A stretch of 64,000 bases of DNA from Haladaptatus cibarius D43 (lineage in GTDB: Archaea > Halobacteriota > Halobacteria > Halobacteriales > Haladaptataceae): contig NZ_JDTH01000002.1 of assembly GCF_000710615.1 (NCBI RefSeq), forward strand, positions 1,604,082 to 1,668,081, given 5' to 3'. The notes under the pieces were generated by a model. It saw only the letters and a program-made list of their open reading frames with translations, ran no database searches and was not told the origin of the DNA. Positions 25,878 through 35,222 of the stretch are shown one piece after another (position 1 is the stretch's first letter; each line of letters starts with the position of its first letter). A program made the translations under genes and the position numbers.

Positions 25878-27305
25878 TTAGTCCGCGGTTGCCGGTTTTT
25901 TCTCATCCTCAAGGACGCCATGTCGCCACCGGCCGAGGCTGAACCAGAGGACGCCCATGACGAACGAGACGATGGCCGAAATCGACCACGCCCACCAGAG
26001 TCCATCGACGCCCCACGCCAGTCCCGAGAGGGTGAGCGGGCCGAGTTGGAACGTCCATCCGTAGGCGAGGATGAGCGCGATGGGAAGGCGAAACACCCAA
26101 CGCGAGAGAAACGAGAGGGCCATCGCAACGCGGGTGTCACCCGCGCCGCGGAAGCCACCCTGAATCACCATCAGGCCGCCGAAGAACGAGAGGAACAGCC
26201 CGATGATGTGGAGGAAGTTGATGCCCTCCGCAACTACTGCGGGGTCGTCCGTGAACACTCGCATGGCGACGTCGGGAAACGCCACCATCAAGCCACCCGC
26301 CGCGAAGAGGACGGCTAACGTTCCGGCGGTGGCTTTCCACGTCACCTCCGCGGCCCTTTCGGGGGTTTCCGCCCCGAGGTTTTGCCCGACGCCGGTCGCG
26401 GTGGCCTGTCCGACCGCACCCGAAACCGTCCACGAAACGGACATCAGTCGAACGCCGACGCCGTAGGCGGCGGTCGGAACTGCACCGAATCGAGCGACCA
26501 ATGCGGCCATCGCCACGGCGGCGAAACTGCGGGCCGCGCCGTCGATGGTGGCGGGATAACCGATTTCCACGAGTCGTTTCAACACCGGCCAGTCCGGCGA
26601 GAGGTCTTCGAGTCGAAGCTGAATCCCCCAGTTGCCGCGGAGAAGCACGTACACGCCGACGACGGCCGCGAACACGCGGGCAATGAGTGTGGCGACGGCC
26701 GCACCTTGCGTCCCCATTCCGTCAATCGGTCCCCAACCGAGGATGAGAATCGGATCGAGAATCACGTTCATTCCCGCCGAAAGCACCATCAACCACATCG
26801 CGGTTCGCGTGTCGCCCGCGCCGCGAAGCACGGCCCGGAAGACGAAAAAGAGGAACGTAAACGGAATGGAGAAAAACAGCACCTCGATGTACTGGAGGGC
26901 TTCGACGTACACTTGCCCCTCCGCACCGACGAGCGTGAGCAGTGGCCGACGGAACAGGTAGCCGAGCGTGGCGAGAACGGTTCCGAGTAGAACTCCCAGA
27001 ATCGTCGTCTGCGCGACGACGTTGTCCGCGGCCCGGTCGTTGCCAGCCCCGACGTGCTGTGAGACGAGAGCGACAGAACCGGCGGTGAGTCCCATGGCGA
27101 GCGAGACGAACAGCCACGAAGTCGGAAACATGAGCGAGACGGCGGCGACGGCCTCGGTGCTGACTCTCCCGACCCAGAACATATCCGCGAGGTTGTAAAA
27201 CGTCTGGAGAAGATTCCCGACGACCAGCGGCCACGCCAAACTCGCCAGTTTCGGCGAAATCGAACCGGTGGTCATATCGACGCGACTCTGCGTTCGTCGG
27301 GACAT
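25878..27305 (-). CDS. MATE family multidrug/metabolite exporter
   Basis: A 475-residue integral membrane protein with about 12 hydrophobic segments in two homologous halves. It opens PKLASLAWPLVVGNLLQTFYNLADMFWVGR, the MATE N-terminal pattern, and contains FRAVLRGAGDTRTAMW and its second-half counterpart QGGFRGAGDTRVAM. Members expel cationic drugs or metabolites in exchange for Na+ or H+. The substrate is unknown. A TATA-like box (GTTTAAG on the minus strand, 27335-27341) lies 30 nt before the ATG, so the transcript is probably leaderless. It converges on the transglycosylase gene with 47 nt between stops. Confidence 0.93.
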   Translation of the reverse strand: MSRRTQSRVDMTTGSISPKLASLAWPLVVGNLLQTFYNLADMFWVGRVSTEAVAAVSLMFPTSWLFVSLAMGLTAGSVALVSQHVGAGNDRAADNVVAQTTILGVLLGTVLATLGYLFRRPLLTLVGAEGQVYVEALQYIEVLFFSIPFTFLFFVFRAVLRGAGDTRTAMWLMVLSAGMNVILDPILILGWGPIDGMGTQGAAVATLIARVFAAVVGVYVLLRGNWGIQLRLEDLSPDWPVLKRLVEIGYPATIDGAARSFAAVAMAALVARFGAVPTAAYGVGVRLMSVSWTVSGAVGQATATGVGQNLGAETPERAAEVTWKATAGTLAVLFAAGGLMVAFPDVAMRVFTDDPAVVAEGINFLHIIGLFLSFFGGLMVIQGGFRGAGDTRVAMALSFLSRWVFRLPIALILAYGWTFQLGPLTLSGLAWGVDGLWWAWSISAIVSFVMGVLWFSLGRWRHGVLEDEKKPATAD

Positions 27306-27334
27306 GCGTGCGTCGTCACATTGGTCGAATGACC

Positions 27335-27341
27335 CTTAAAC
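27335..27341 (-). promoter_or_regulatory. TATA-like box for the MATE gene
   Basis: GTTTAAG on the minus strand, about 30 nt before the ATG at 27305. It sits just inside the end of the histidine-kinase remnant. Confidence 0.5.
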
Positions 27342-27349
27342 ACACGTGT

Positions 27350-27616
27350 TCAGCCCATCCTCTGCCGGATTGTGAGATGTTTCAGGGCGTCTTCGAACCG
27401 GATGTTTCCGCCGTACTGGGTCATCATTACGTGGACGAAGTAGAGGCCAAACCCGATAGAACCCGACGACTCCGAGGTACCGTTGCGGTCGAACACCGCC
27501 GATTTCATCTCGTCCGGAATACCGGGGCCGTCGTCCTCGATTTCGACGCGAATCGCATCCTCGTCACGCCGTGCGCGAACCGCAATCGAGGGCGAAGACT
27601 GGTCGTTGTGTTAGCT
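27350..27616 (-). pseudogene. Histidine kinase remnant (ATPase domain end only)
   Basis: On the minus strand a frame without a start encodes about 86 residues of a HATPase_c domain: NDQSSPSIAVRARRDED, the G1 box VEIEDDGPGIPDEM, VFDR and the G2 region GSIGFGLYFVHVMMTQYGGN, ending at a TGA at 27350-27352. Immediately before it, where a haloarchaeal kinase would have the N-box (NAVEHND), the frame runs into TAA. The sensor, dimerisation and N-box parts are absent from the region. It is a decayed fragment, left between MATE and topoisomerase genes. Confidence 0.75.
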
Positions 27617-27723
27617 ACGCGACTCAAAGGGACTTTGTGCGCAATCTTCGTCTGGCGAAACGTTTACCAGCGCGATGGCCGTAGCCGAGGGCGATGACCG
27701 ACGCGAAACGGGGTGGTGTGTGA

Positions 27724-30210
27724 GTGGAACTCATCATCACCGAGAAGGACAATGCCGCGCGCAGAATCGCCGACATCCTATCCGGCGAGAGCGCAGACGC
27801 CGACCGACAAAACGGCGTCAACGTCTACAAATGGGGCGGAAAGCGCTGTATCGGCCTGTCAGGGCACGTCGTCGGGGTCGATTTTCCGCCGGAATACAAC
27901 GACTGGCGCGACGTGGAACCCGTCGAACTCATCGACGCCGACATCGAGAAACAACCGACAAAGGAAAACATCGTCCGCACGCTTCGACTGTTGGCACGGG
28001 ACGCGAGTCGCGTAACGATTGCCACGGACTACGACCGCGAGGGAGAACTCATCGGGAAAGAAGCGTGGGAACTCGTCCGTGAGGTGAACGACGAGGTACC
28101 AATCAACCGCGTTCGATTTTCCTCGATTACGGAAAACGAGGTCACCTCGGCGTTCGAGAACCCCGACGAACTCGACTTCGACCTCGCCGCGGCGGGCGAA
28201 GCGCGCCAGATTATCGACCTCATCTGGGGTGCCGCGCTGACCCGATTTCTCTCGCTTTCGTCCCGCCAACTCGGCAACGACTTCATCAGCGTCGGCAGGG
28301 TGCAGAGTCCGGCGCTGAAACTCATCGTCGACCGGGAGCGCGAAATCGAGGCGTTCGACCCGGAGGACTACTGGGAGATGTTCGCCGACTTGAAAAAGGC
28401 AAAAGAGGAGTTCGAAGCCCAGTACTTCTACCGCGACGAGGACGGCAACGAGGCCGAACGCGTGTGGGACGAGGAGACGGCCGAGAAAGCCTACGAAACG
28501 CTTCGAGAGGCGACCCAAGCGACCGTCGAACGTGTTTCACGGCGAACCCGAACCGACGACCCGCCAGCGCCGTTCAACACGACACAGTTCATCCGCGCGG
28601 CGGGCAGTCTCGGTCATTCAGCCCAGCGCGCGATGAGCATCGCAGAAGACCTCTACACCGCCGGGTACATCACCTACCCACGTACCGACAACACGGTGTA
28701 TCCGGACGATTTAGACCCCGAAGAACTGCTCGATGAGTTCGTCGGGAACTACCATTTCGGCGACGATGCGGACAGTCTGCTGGAACGGGACGACATCGAA
28801 CCGACCGAAGGTGACGAGGAAACCACCGACCACCCGCCGATTCATCCGACCGAGGACATTCCGACCAAGGGCGAATTGAGCGACGACGAGTGGGACATCT
28901 ACGAACTCGTCGTTCGGCGGTTCTTTGCGACGGTTGCAGAGAGTGCGAAATGGGAACACCTCAAAGTCGTGGCAATGGTGTCCGAGTTGTCGCTCAAATC
29001 CAACGGAAAGCGACTGCTCGAAGAGGGCTACCACGCCGTCTATCCGTACTTCAAGACGACCGAGAACTTCGTCCCGAACGTCGAGGAGGGCGAAGTTCTC
29101 GACGTGACCGACACGCGAATCGAGGACAAGCAGACCCAACCGCCGCGCCGGTACGGCCAATCTCGGCTCATCGAGAAGATGGAGAAGATGGGCATCGGAA
29201 CGAAATCGACCCGCCACAACACCATCCAAAAACTGTACGACCGCGGCTACCTCGAAAGCGACCCGCCGCGACCGACGCGCCTCGCGCAGTCGGTCGTCTC
29301 CGCCGCGGAGGATTACGCCGACCTCGTGGTGAGCGAGAGCATGACCCGCGAACTGGAAGAGGACATGACCGCCATCGCGGAAGGGAAGGCGGATTTGGAC
29401 GACGTGGCGGACTCCTCCCGTGAAATTCTCGCACGGGTGTTCGACGAGTTAGAAGAATCGCGCGAGGAAATCGGTAAGCAACTCCAACAGTCGCTGAAAG
29501 CCGACAAAACGCTCGGGCCGTGTCCCGACTGCGGTGAAGACCTGCTGGTTCGCCAGAGTCGCAGAGGGTCTCATTTCGTCGGCTGTGACGGCTATCCCGA
29601 CTGCACGTACACGCTTCCGCTGCCGAACAAGGGCAAACCGCTCATCTTGGACGAAACGTGTGACGACCACGATTTGCGCGAGGTGAAGATTCTCGCCGGA
29701 AGAGGTACCTTCGTCCACGGCTGTCCGCTGTGTAAGGCCGAAGCGGCCGAAGAAGCGGAAGACCGCGTTATCGGGGAATGCCCCGACTGTGGTACAGAAC
29801 ACGGTGGCGAACTGGCCATCAAACAGCTCCAAACCGGTTCCCGACTCGTCGGCTGTACGCGCTATCCGGACTGCGACTACTCGCTTCCGCTCCCGCGCCG
29901 GGGGGACATCGAAGTGACGGACGAGAAATGTGAGGAGCACGACCTGCCGGAACTCGTGGTTCACAACGACGACGACGAACCGTGGGAACTCGGCTGTCCA
30001 ATCTGCAACTACGAGGAGTTCAGACAGCGCGAAGAAAAGAGCGGTCTCGAAGTCATCGACGGCATCGGCGCGAAAACCGCCGAGAAACTGGCCGAAGCAG
30101 GTATCGAGAACATCGACGACCTGAAAAACGCGGAAGTCGAGTCGGTGGCGGAGCAGGTAAACGGCGTGAGCGAAGACCGACTTCGTGGCTGGCAGGCGAA
30201 GGCGGACTGA
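27724..30210 (+). CDS. topA: DNA topoisomerase I (type IA)
   Basis: Relaxes negatively supercoiled DNA. The Toprim domain shows LIITEKDNAARRIADIL and the metal motif DYDREGE (Asp102). The catalytic tyrosine is Tyr318 in YITYPRTDN. Four C-terminal zinc-ribbon units follow (CPDCG...GCDGYPDCTYTLPLP; CDDHD...GCPLC; CPDCG...GCTRYPDCDYSLPLP; CEEHD...GCPICNY), then a helix-hairpin-helix tail (IDGIGAKTAEKLAEAGIENI) that should bind DNA. The 828-residue length is in the range for archaeal enzymes. The start is GTG, since the conserved N-terminus begins exactly there. Confidence 0.96.
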   Translation: MELIITEKDNAARRIADILSGESADADRQNGVNVYKWGGKRCIGLSGHVVGVDFPPEYNDWRDVEPVELIDADIEKQPTKENIVRTLRLLARDASRVTIATDYDREGELIGKEAWELVREVNDEVPINRVRFSSITENEVTSAFENPDELDFDLAAAGEARQIIDLIWGAALTRFLSLSSRQLGNDFISVGRVQSPALKLIVDREREIEAFDPEDYWEMFADLKKAKEEFEAQYFYRDEDGNEAERVWDEETAEKAYETLREATQATVERVSRRTRTDDPPAPFNTTQFIRAAGSLGHSAQRAMSIAEDLYTAGYITYPRTDNTVYPDDLDPEELLDEFVGNYHFGDDADSLLERDDIEPTEGDEETTDHPPIHPTEDIPTKGELSDDEWDIYELVVRRFFATVAESAKWEHLKVVAMVSELSLKSNGKRLLEEGYHAVYPYFKTTENFVPNVEEGEVLDVTDTRIEDKQTQPPRRYGQSRLIEKMEKMGIGTKSTRHNTIQKLYDRGYLESDPPRPTRLAQSVVSAAEDYADLVVSESMTRELEEDMTAIAEGKADLDDVADSSREILARVFDELEESREEIGKQLQQSLKADKTLGPCPDCGEDLLVRQSRRGSHFVGCDGYPDCTYTLPLPNKGKPLILDETCDDHDLREVKILAGRGTFVHGCPLCKAEAAEEAEDRVIGECPDCGTEHGGELAIKQLQTGSRLVGCTRYPDCDYSLPLPRRGDIEVTDEKCEEHDLPELVVHNDDDEPWELGCPICNYEEFRQREEKSGLEVIDGIGAKTAEKLAEAGIENIDDLKNAEVESVAEQVNGVSEDRLRGWQAKAD

Positions 30211-30539
30211 GGAACGAAGCGCGATTTTTCGATTCTTGTCGGTGACGAGCGGAAACCGTAGAGAACACTCGACAGCAACCGAGGAGAGGCTTTGCGTCTC
30301 CGAGGGCGCGATAGGCCGGTGACGCAACCGCCGAGAATCGGCAATCGACACAGCCGGAACGAGCAGTACACTCACCGCGAGCGAGGAGCGACAGCGACGA
30401 GCGAGCGGGCCGACGAATCCCCCGAAGGGGGTGAGGAGGCTTTTGGTCCAGATTTTGCCAGAGAGCGCGGCTTCGCCGCGCGAACGCAGCAAAAGGTGGT
30501 TTCGAAGCAGTTTTAGCCGACAGTTTTGAAGGGAACGCT
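30211..30539. other. 329-nt gene-free region before the GGGP synthase gene
   Basis: No credible gene. It holds GAGCGAGGAGCGACAGCGAC-type purine repeats, a CCCCC-GAA-GGGGG hairpin at about 30418-30430, a longer palindrome (30448-30499) and a TATA-like TTTTAG at 30511-30514, 27 nt before the next ATG. Confidence 0.6.
30448..30499. repeat. Long imperfect palindrome upstream of GGGP synthase promoter
   Basis: Outer arms CCAGATTTTGC (30448-30458) and GCAAAAGGTGG (30489-30499) pair with one mismatch and one shift. The inner stem GCGCGGC (30465-30471) and GCCGCGC (30475-30481) is perfect with loop TTC. The right end is 12 nt before the TATA-like box. Confidence 0.6.
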
Positions 30540-31262
30540 ATGACTGCGCCTTGGGACGACTGGAACCATATCATCAAACTCGACCCGGACAAGACCCTCG
30601 CGGGTGACGATACCTTCGAGGATGTCTGTGAGACGGGCACCGACGCCATCGAAATCGGTGGCACTCTCGACATGACGCGGGAAAAGATGCAATCCGTCAT
30701 TGACGCCTGCGCGAAGTACGACGTGTCGCTCTATCAGGAACCGAGCAATCCGGCGGTCGTCGTGGACGACGAGGCACTCGATGGCTATCTCGTTCCCATC
30801 GTGCTCAACGCAGGTGACATCGCGTGGATGACCGGTTTCCACAAAGAGTGGGTGAAGATGAGCGACGTCGATTGGGAGAGGACGACTACGGAAGCGTACA
30901 TCGTCATGAATCCGGACGCGAGCGTCGCGGAGCTCACGGACGCGGACTGCGACCAATCGGCGGAAGACGTTGCCGCATACGCCGAAATCGCAGAACAGAT
31001 GTACGGCCAAGAAATCGTCTACATCGAATACTCCGGAACCTTTGGCGACCCGGAAGTCGTGGAGACGGCGCAGGAAGCACTGGATGAGGCGACGCTGTTC
31101 TACGGCGGCGGCATCCACGACTACGACTCGGCGCACACGATGGCGGAACACGCCGACACCATCGTCGTCGGTGACCTGGTCCACGACGAAGGTGTAGAGG
31201 CCGTTCGGGAAACGGTCGAAGGTGCAAAGGACGCGAAGAAGGCGCACGCGGAATCGGCGTAG
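30540..31262 (+). CDS. Geranylgeranylglyceryl phosphate synthase
   Basis: Transfers geranylgeranyl from GGPP to sn-glycerol-1-phosphate, the first ether-bond step of archaeal lipids, at the membrane surface. The 240-residue TIM-barrel protein begins [17 protein letters not shown] and shows the product-phosphate motifs [35 protein letters not shown] and [14 protein letters not shown], which are the GGGPS/PcrB signatures, together with DAIEIGGT near the N-terminus. The partner enzyme that saturates the chains is encoded at 37.6 kb. A TATA-like box lies 27 nt upstream of the ATG. Confidence 0.93.
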   Translation: MTAPWDDWNHIIKLDPDKTLAGDDTFEDVCETGTDAIEIGGTLDMTREKMQSVIDACAKYDVSLYQEPSNPAVVVDDEALDGYLVPIVLNAGDIAWMTGFHKEWVKMSDVDWERTTTEAYIVMNPDASVAELTDADCDQSAEDVAAYAEIAEQMYGQEIVYIEYSGTFGDPEVVETAQEALDEATLFYGGGIHDYDSAHTMAEHADTIVVGDLVHDEGVEAVRETVEGAKDAKKAHAESA

Positions 31263-31386
31263 GGAAACCGTTTCTGACGCAGTATAATACGTTGGTGGTA
31301 GCTCGAATAGCAGTTACTTCTCCGACGCCTCAAATGCCGTTCAGAGCAGATAGAGAGCTTGAGATTCGGGGGTAGCCAATTCAAAA

Positions 31387-31415
31387 ATGAATGAACGAAA
31401 TATTCATATGTTCAT
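31387..31415 (+). promoter_or_regulatory. Overlapping inverted repeats, candidate TetR operator
   Basis: Two interleaved palindromes precede the ABC operon: ATGAAT (31387-31392) with ATTCAT (31402-31407), and ATGAAC (31391-31396) with GTTCAT (31410-31415). They sit at the TATA position, 28-56 nt before the ATG at 31443. The operon ends with a TetR-type regulator, the natural candidate to bind here and repress it. Confidence 0.5.
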
Positions 31416-31442
31416 AGAGTCGAGATACAGACGGGAAACAAC

Positions 31443-32327
31443 ATGTCCGTACTCGAAACAAGCGGCCTGACGAAATACTACGGCGAGACGCGGGGTATCG
31501 AAGACCTCAACCTCGCTGTAGAGGAGGGCGAAGTATTCGGCTTCCTCGGCCCGAACGGGGCCGGAAAGACGACGACGATTCGGACGCTACTCGGATTCAT
31601 CTCCCCGACGGAGGGGACCGCGAGCGTGCTTGGCCGGAACGCCTGCGAGGAACGGGAACTCATCGAGGCCAAACATCACATCGGCTATCTGCCGAGCGAC
31701 CCCGGGTTCGACGAGGAGACGACCGGAACGAGATTTCTCGACTATCAAGCGTCGCTGAAGGGCGACGAACGACGCGACGAGTTGGTTGAACTGTTCGACC
31801 CACCTATCGAGCGGAAAATCGGGGAGTACTCGCGCGGGAACAAGCAGAAACTCGCTATCATTTCGGCGTTCATGCACGACCCAGACCTCGTCATCATGGA
31901 CGAACCGACCTCCGGCCTCGACCCGCTGATGCAGGACAGATTCTACGAGTTCGTCCAGTCAGAACAGGAGCGAGGCAAAACAGTGTTTTTCTCCAGCCAC
32001 ATCCTGAGCGAAGTGCGAAAGGTGTGTGACAGGGTTGGCATCATCCGCAATGGACGACTCGTGACGACCGAGGATGTCGAGACGCTGCTCGACAGAAGCG
32101 GGAAGCGCGTCAGAGTGCGAACCGAAAACAGCGTAGAGCCGAGCGATTTCGATTTCGCAGGAGTCCACGACCTGAGTGTGGATGGTGAAGTTCGATTCAC
32201 GTTCACCGGGAATTACGACACGCTCATCGACCATCTCGACCAGTACAGTCTGGTCGATTTGGATGTGGAGGAAGCGCCGTTAGACGAAGTGTTCATGCGA
32301 TTTTACGGCGGTGAGGCCCATGCTTGA
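31443..32327 (+). CDS. ABC transporter ATP-binding protein
   Basis: A 294-residue ATPase of an ABC-2 type exporter. Walker A is GPNGAGKTT, the signature is the variant YSRGNKQKLAII, Walker B is LVIMDEPTSGLDP and the switch His lies in FFSSHILSEV. The C-terminal 70 residues are the regulatory extension common in drug/lipid exporters. The stop overlaps the permease start by 8 nt (if ATG 32320 is used), so the two are coupled. The inverted repeats directly upstream and the TetR gene at the end of the operon suggest induction by the exported compound. Confidence 0.93.
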   Translation: MSVLETSGLTKYYGETRGIEDLNLAVEEGEVFGFLGPNGAGKTTTIRTLLGFISPTEGTASVLGRNACEERELIEAKHHIGYLPSDPGFDEETTGTRFLDYQASLKGDERRDELVELFDPPIERKIGEYSRGNKQKLAIISAFMHDPDLVIMDEPTSGLDPLMQDRFYEFVQSEQERGKTVFFSSHILSEVRKVCDRVGIIRNGRLVTTEDVETLLDRSGKRVRVRTENSVEPSDFDFAGVHDLSVDGEVRFTFTGNYDTLIDHLDQYSLVDLDVEEAPLDEVFMRFYGGEAHA

Positions 32328-33111
32328 AGTCGCCCGCTACGAGGGGAGAAAACGGGTGAAAGGGTCACTCGTGCTGGGCGGTCTACTCGCCGTGATGTCG
32401 CTCGCATTCATCGGGTTTTTCCCTTCGGTGACGAGTTCCGGTGTGGATTTGGACGCCTACATGGAGAGCATGCCGCCCGCACTTCAGGCGGCGTTCGGCG
32501 AAGCTTCGCTGACGACGATAGAGGGCTTTCTGGCGATAGAGATTTACCAGTTCTTCTGGCTCCTGCTCCTCGGCGTCTACGTCGCCTACGTCGCAGGTGC
32601 GCTCATCGCGGCAGACGAGGAGCGCGACCGGATGGACGTTCTGCTCGCCGCGCCCGTCTCCCGCGTGAGCGTCGTCGTAGAAAAGTTCTGTTCGCTCATC
32701 ACGCCGATTGTCGTGGTGAACATCGCCGTCCCGCTCGCCGTTTTTCTGGGCGTCATGCTGGTCGGCGAATCCATCGATTTGACCAATCTGGCGATGGTTC
32801 ACCTGCTGTCGATTCCGTATCTGTTGGCCTGTGCCGCAATCGGCCTCTTGCTGTCGGTCGTCGCCGGAAAGGCCGACCTCGCACAGCGTGGTGGACTGGG
32901 GGCGGTGTTCGGCCTGTTCCTGCTCGATTCGATTACTGAGGCGGCGGGAATGGGATGGGTCGGCGGACTGAGTCCGACGCACTACTACGACCCGACGGCG
33001 ATTCTCGTGAGTGGCGAGTACGACTGGATGGGCGCGCTCGTTCTGCTCGGGGCAACTGTCGCGCTCGTGGCCGTCAGCGCAATCGCCTTCAAGCGGAGAG
33101 ACGTTCGATGA
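32320..33111 (+). CDS. ABC-2 type transporter permease
   Basis: A 263-residue membrane protein with about six hydrophobic segments (near residues 20-38, 75-95, 120-145, 150-172, 180-205 and 235-255). It begins MLEVARYEGRKRVKGSLVLG, a typical ABC-2 permease N-terminus with a cytoplasmic amphipathic helix. The ATG at 32320 is preferred; a GTG three codons earlier is also open. It should form a homodimer driven by the preceding ATPase. The last codon overlaps the TetR ATG in ATGA. The substrate is unknown; regulation by a TetR protein suggests a toxic or signalling compound. Confidence 0.88.
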   Translation: MLEVARYEGRKRVKGSLVLGGLLAVMSLAFIGFFPSVTSSGVDLDAYMESMPPALQAAFGEASLTTIEGFLAIEIYQFFWLLLLGVYVAYVAGALIAADEERDRMDVLLAAPVSRVSVVVEKFCSLITPIVVVNIAVPLAVFLGVMLVGESIDLTNLAMVHLLSIPYLLACAAIGLLLSVVAGKADLAQRGGLGAVFGLFLLDSITEAAGMGWVGGLSPTHYYDPTAILVSGEYDWMGALVLLGATVALVAVSAIAFKRRDVR

Positions 33112-33719
33112 GGGGATTCGACGAAAACCAACGGGAGCGAATCCGCAGCGAGCTAATCGAGGCGGGGCGCGACCTGTTCGCCCAATACGGACTGCAGAAG
33201 ACGACGATTGCCGACTTGACTGATGCTGTCGGCATCGCCAACGGAACCTTCTACCAGTTCTTCGATTCGAAGGAACTGCTGTACTTCGAGGTCGTTCAAC
33301 GGGAAGGCCACGAAATCGCCGAGGAAATAATCGCAAATTCACTCGCCGCCGAAGACGACCCGGAGCGCGCGATTCGGAAGTTCCTCCGTGCATTGGTCGA
33401 GACGATGGAAACCAATCCGCTGTTCGAACGGTTGATGGTCGGCGACGAGTGGGACAAAATGATGCGGACAGTGGACGAAGTTTCGGAGGAGGAGATGGAT
33501 GCACGACGTGCGGAGTCGTTCGCTCACGTACTGCCGTACATCGAACAGTGGCAGGAAGAAGAGAAACTCCGCGACGACGACCCGGTTGCCATCGTTGGCA
33601 CGATGGGATCGGTGAAGTTCCTTGTCCCGTACCGCGAGCAGATAGGCGAGGAGTATTACCCCATTATCCGCGACATGCTCATCGAAACCATCGCGGCAGG
33701 ACTGATGCCACAGGACTGA
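33108..33719 (+). CDS. TetR family regulator
   Basis: A 203-residue repressor. The N-terminal helix-turn-helix (about 32-62) reads KTTIADLTDAVGIANGTFYQ followed by FFDSKELLYFEV, the TetR core. The rest is helical and would form the ligand and dimer domain. The ATG overlaps the permease stop (ATGA), so it is made with the exporter it probably controls. The likely operator is the inverted-repeat cluster at 31387-31415. The frame is open upstream inside the permease gene, but homology begins at this ATG. Confidence 0.9.
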   Translation: MRGFDENQRERIRSELIEAGRDLFAQYGLQKTTIADLTDAVGIANGTFYQFFDSKELLYFEVVQREGHEIAEEIIANSLAAEDDPERAIRKFLRALVETMETNPLFERLMVGDEWDKMMRTVDEVSEEEMDARRAESFAHVLPYIEQWQEEEKLRDDDPVAIVGTMGSVKFLVPYREQIGEEYYPIIRDMLIETIAAGLMPQD

Positions 33720-33774
33720 CAAATCAGGACGGATGCGGGAGCAATTGACGCCGATGGCGGAGCGAAACGAACGT

Positions 33775-33781
33775 GTTTAAG
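33775..33781 (+). promoter_or_regulatory. TATA-like box for aspS
   Basis: GTTTAAG is centred 28 nt before the ATG at 33806, which supports that start and a leaderless transcript. Confidence 0.6.
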
Positions 33782-33805
33782 ACCGCCCCGAAAGAAAAGC
33801 GGCGT

Positions 33806-35104
33806 ATGCAGAACCGAACCTACACCGCGGATGCAGAACCCGGCGACACAGTCACCGTGGCTGGCTGGGTGCACGAAATCCGCGACCTCGGTGGAATCGC
33901 TTTCATCATCGTCCGCGACACGACCGGCAAGATTCAGGTCAAGTTCGAGAAGGACAAGATGGACGACGACCTCGTGGAAACCGGCCTCGGCGTCAACCGC
34001 GAGAGCGTCGTCGAGATTACGGGCGATGTGAAAGAGGAGCCACGCGCACCGACTGACGTAGAAATCGTCCCGAGGGAAGTCGAAGTCGTCGCGGCCGCGG
34101 AACCCGAGCTGCCGCTCGACCCCAGCGGAAAGGTCGACGCAGACCTCTCGACGCGACTGGACAACCGAACCCTCGACGCACGAAAAGGCGACGTGGAAGC
34201 CGTCTTCAAGATTCGCGGCGAAGTGCTTCGCGCCGTGCGCGAGCAGTTCCGCGAACTCGGCTGTTCTGAAATCAACACGCCGAAAATCGTGGCGACGGGA
34301 ACCGAGGGCGGAACGGAACTGTTCCCAATCACGTACTTCGGTGAGGAAGCGTTCATGAACCAGTCGCCACAGCTGTTCAAACAGCTGATGGTCGGCAGTG
34401 GTCTGGAGCGCGTCTTCGAAATCGGCCCGATTTTCCGCGCCGAAGAGCACAACACGCCGCGCCACCTGAACGAGGCGACCAGCATCGACTTCGAGAGCGC
34501 GTTCTACGACCACACCGAAGCGATGGACGCCTGCGAATCGGTCGTCAAAGCGGCCTATGAAGCAGTCGCCGAGAACTGCCAAGACGAACTCGACGCACTC
34601 GGCGTCGAGTTCGAAGTGCCAGAGGGCGACTTCCCACGTCTCACCTACGAGGAGGCAATCGAGCGAATCAACGCGACGGGCGAACTGGACGAGATGCTCG
34701 TCTGGGGCGACGACCTGCCGACCGAGGGCGAGAAAGCGCTCGGAGAAGACGTTGGAACCCACTACTTCATCACGGATTGGCCGAGCGAAATCAAACCGTT
34801 CTACATCAAAGACCACGACGGCGACGAGGAACTCTCGACCGGGTTCGACATGATGCACCCGCGTATGGAACTCGTCTCCGGTGGTCAGCGTGAACACCGC
34901 TACGAGCGACTCGTGGACGGCTTCGAACAGCAGGGACTCGACCCCGAAGCGTTCGACTACTATACGAAGATGTTCAAATACGGCATGCCGCCGCACGCCG
35001 GATGGGGACTCGGTGGCGAGCGTCTCATCATGACGATGCTCGGTCTGGACAACATTCGCGAAGCGGTGTTGTTCCCGCGCGACCGACAGCGACTCTCGCC
35101 GTAG
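33806..35104 (+). CDS. aspS: Aspartyl-tRNA synthetase (archaeal type)
   Basis: Charges tRNA with aspartate. The 432-residue protein has an N-terminal OB anticodon-binding domain ([20 protein letters not shown]) and a class II catalytic domain with motif 1 near [18 protein letters not shown], motif 2 [20 protein letters not shown] and motif 3 [16 protein letters not shown]. It lacks the large insertion of bacterial AspRS. Archaeal-type enzymes can be discriminating or non-discriminating; with GatCAB present, the latter would provide Asn-tRNA(Asn). I do not decide which from the sequence. Confidence 0.96.
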   Translation: MQNRTYTADAEPGDTVTVAGWVHEIRDLGGIAFIIVRDTTGKIQVKFEKDKMDDDLVETGLGVNRESVVEITGDVKEEPRAPTDVEIVPREVEVVAAAEPELPLDPSGKVDADLSTRLDNRTLDARKGDVEAVFKIRGEVLRAVREQFRELGCSEINTPKIVATGTEGGTELFPITYFGEEAFMNQSPQLFKQLMVGSGLERVFEIGPIFRAEEHNTPRHLNEATSIDFESAFYDHTEAMDACESVVKAAYEAVAENCQDELDALGVEFEVPEGDFPRLTYEEAIERINATGELDEMLVWGDDLPTEGEKALGEDVGTHYFITDWPSEIKPFYIKDHDGDEELSTGFDMMHPRMELVSGGQREHRYERLVDGFEQQGLDPEAFDYYTKMFKYGMPPHAGWGLGGERLIMTMLGLDNIREAVLFPRDRQRLSP

Positions 35105-35194
35105 ACGAAATCACCTCCGACGCGAAATCGACTTTTTGCGGTCTTCAATTCGACGAACATGACACTGCCGAACGGCGAGTACGAATTTTAAGCG

Positions 35195-35200
35195 TTATAC
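35195..35200 (+). promoter_or_regulatory. TATA-like box for pantoate kinase
   Basis: TTATAC is centred about 26 nt before the ATG at 35223. A second T/A-rich box (ATTTTAAG) lies ten bases further up. Confidence 0.5.
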
Positions 35201-35222
35201 GCCGTCGCCCGAAAACTGGTGT

